NCBI GenBank assembly: GCA_009781125.1
Contig: WQYS01000185.1
Span: 1-5,528, forward strand
Origin: Acidobacteriaceae bacterium
GTDB taxonomy: Bacteria > Acidobacteriota > Terriglobia > Terriglobales > Acidobacteriaceae
Direction of reading: 5' to 3'
DNA: 5,528 nt
The position numbers were made by a program, and so were the translations under genes. This document shows positions 4,776 to 5,528 of the stretch, in pieces (the first letter of the stretch is position 1; the number at the start of each line of letters is the position of its first letter). The notes beneath the pieces were generated by a model. The model searched no databases. It was not told the origin of the DNA and saw only the letters and a list, made by a program, of their open reading frames with translations.

Positions 4776-5528
4776 TTACTCCAGGTTCTGCACCTGCTCG
4801 CGCGCCTTCTCGATGACGGCCTTCATCTCCAGTCCGAGCTCGGTGATCTTGAGGCTGTTTTCGCCCGATGCGGAGCTGGTCTTCGACAGCATGGTGTTGG
4901 CCTCGCGGTTCAGCTCCTGCAACAGAAAGTCCAGACGCTTGCCCAACTCGCCGCCCTCGTCGAGCAGCGCGATGAACCGCTCGACGTGCGTCCGCAGCCG
5001 GACAATCTCTTCTTCAATGTCGCTCTTTTCGGCGAGGACAGCCGCTTCGGCGAGAATTCTTTCTTCGCTGATCGCGGCATTCTCGGTCAGCTCCGCCAGA
5101 CGTGCCCGCAGCCGCTCGAACTGGGCCTCGCGCACGCCGTTGCGCAGGCCGGCCATCTCCTCGCCCAGCGCTCCCAGGCGCTGCATGGCAGCGCGCAACT
5201 CCGCGGCCAGTGACGCGCCTTCCGCCGCGCGGCCTTCGTTCAGCTTTCCAATCACCTCGGGCACGAGCGCCATGACGGCCCGGTCCAGCTCCTCGTTCGA
5301 CTCCGGCCCCATGCTGTTATCGACGCTCATCATGCCGGGAATGCGCAGCAGCGTGCTCAGGTTCGGCTTCTCCGACAGCGTGTACTCCGCCGACGCCGCG
5401 CCGAACGCATCCATGTAATCCTTCAGCAGCGGAGCGTTCAGCCGCACCTGCGCCGAAGCCGCGCGCTCCACCTGCAGCGTGACATCGACGTGGCCCCGCA
5501 GCAGCATCTCCTTGATTGTCTTTCGCAT
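4776..5528 (-). CDS. yicC: YicC/YloC family endoribonuclease, 5' end outside window
   Basis: The YicC/YloC family has been reported to have endoribonuclease activity and to act in RNA turnover. 250 residues are visible. The ATG at the right edge (5528-5526) is almost certainly internal, because family members begin MIxSMTGF about 40-60 residues earlier and the visible start (MRKTIKEMLLRGHVDVTLQV) matches the interior RGxVDVxL segment. The central part (about 110-165) is rich in heptad-like Leu, Glu and Arg and is probably a long helical coil. The C-terminal DUF1732 region is canonical: SDIEEEIVRLRTHVERF (169-185), GKRLDFLLQELNREANT (197-213) and REQVQNLE (243-250), ending in TAA at 4778-4776. 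It lies upstream of gmk and rpoZ, the usual order, but is separated from gmk by 160 bases that hold the REP-like element. Confidence 0.93.
   Translation of the reverse strand: MRKTIKEMLLRGHVDVTLQVERAASAQVRLNAPLLKDYMDAFGAASAEYTLSEKPNLSTLLRIPGMMSVDNSMGPESNEELDRAVMALVPEVIGKLNEGRAAEGASLAAELRAAMQRLGALGEEMAGLRNGVREAQFERLRARLAELTENAAISEERILAEAAVLAEKSDIEEEIVRLRTHVERFIALLDEGGELGKRLDFLLQELNREANTMLSKTSSASGENSLKITELGLEMKAVIEKAREQVQNLE

Noticed and set aside
4068..5418. Plus-strand open frames opposite gmk and yicC (for example 4770-5213 and 4813-5418)
   Set aside because: The minus strand holds intact conserved motifs of both families; the plus-strand translations are Ser/Arg/Leu-rich mirrors.

Overview
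The window holds seven protein-coding genes: a queuosine-precursor pair, two exosortase-sorted (PEP-CTERM) paralogues, an RNase T2 and the conserved yicC-gmk-rpoZ housekeeping cluster. Nothing resembles phage, an IS, a plasmid or CRISPR. GC-rich coding sequence, AT-richer spacers, PEP-CTERM proteins, and the RpoZ and Gmk sequence flavour suggest a Gram-negative soil-type bacterium. My best guess is Acidobacteriota, class Terriglobia (the Granulicella/Terriglobus/Edaphobacter type). This is inferred from protein flavour, without a database search.

Layout. (1) 1-938, minus strand: queD then queE, consecutive steps of 7-deazaguanine (preQ0/queuosine) synthesis; queE runs off the left edge. Their junction is a small tandem repeat that contains the queD stop codon. 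(2) 939-1174: leader of queD, with a perfect 10-bp inverted repeat and a weak promoter candidate. (3) 1175-2715, minus strand: two tandem secreted PEP-CTERM proteins. Both start with GTG and are preceded by related non-coding regions, so the duplication included the control region. A strong hairpin at 2036-2076 lies between them. (4) 2912-3646, plus strand: a secreted or lipid-anchored RNase T2, divergent from the second PEP-CTERM gene. (5) 3647-5528, minus strand: yicC (5' end outside the window), gmk and rpoZ. The 160-bp yicC-gmk gap holds a 27-bp perfect inverted repeat, whose arms are themselves small palindromes (REP-like). The rpoZ and RNase T2 stop codons abut with no base between them.

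Function. QueD and QueE act in the cytoplasm on the path from GTP to modified tRNA. YicC (RNA turnover), Gmk (GMP to GDP) and RpoZ (RNA polymerase omega) form a common housekeeping cluster tied to RNA metabolism. The PEP-CTERM proteins would be exported and processed by an exosortase encoded elsewhere, and the RNase T2 would degrade RNA outside the cytoplasm. The least explained items are the REP-like element inside the yicC-gmk-rpoZ unit, the conserved control region shared by the PEP-CTERM pair, and the repeat at the queD-queE junction. I found no clear new multi-gene system.
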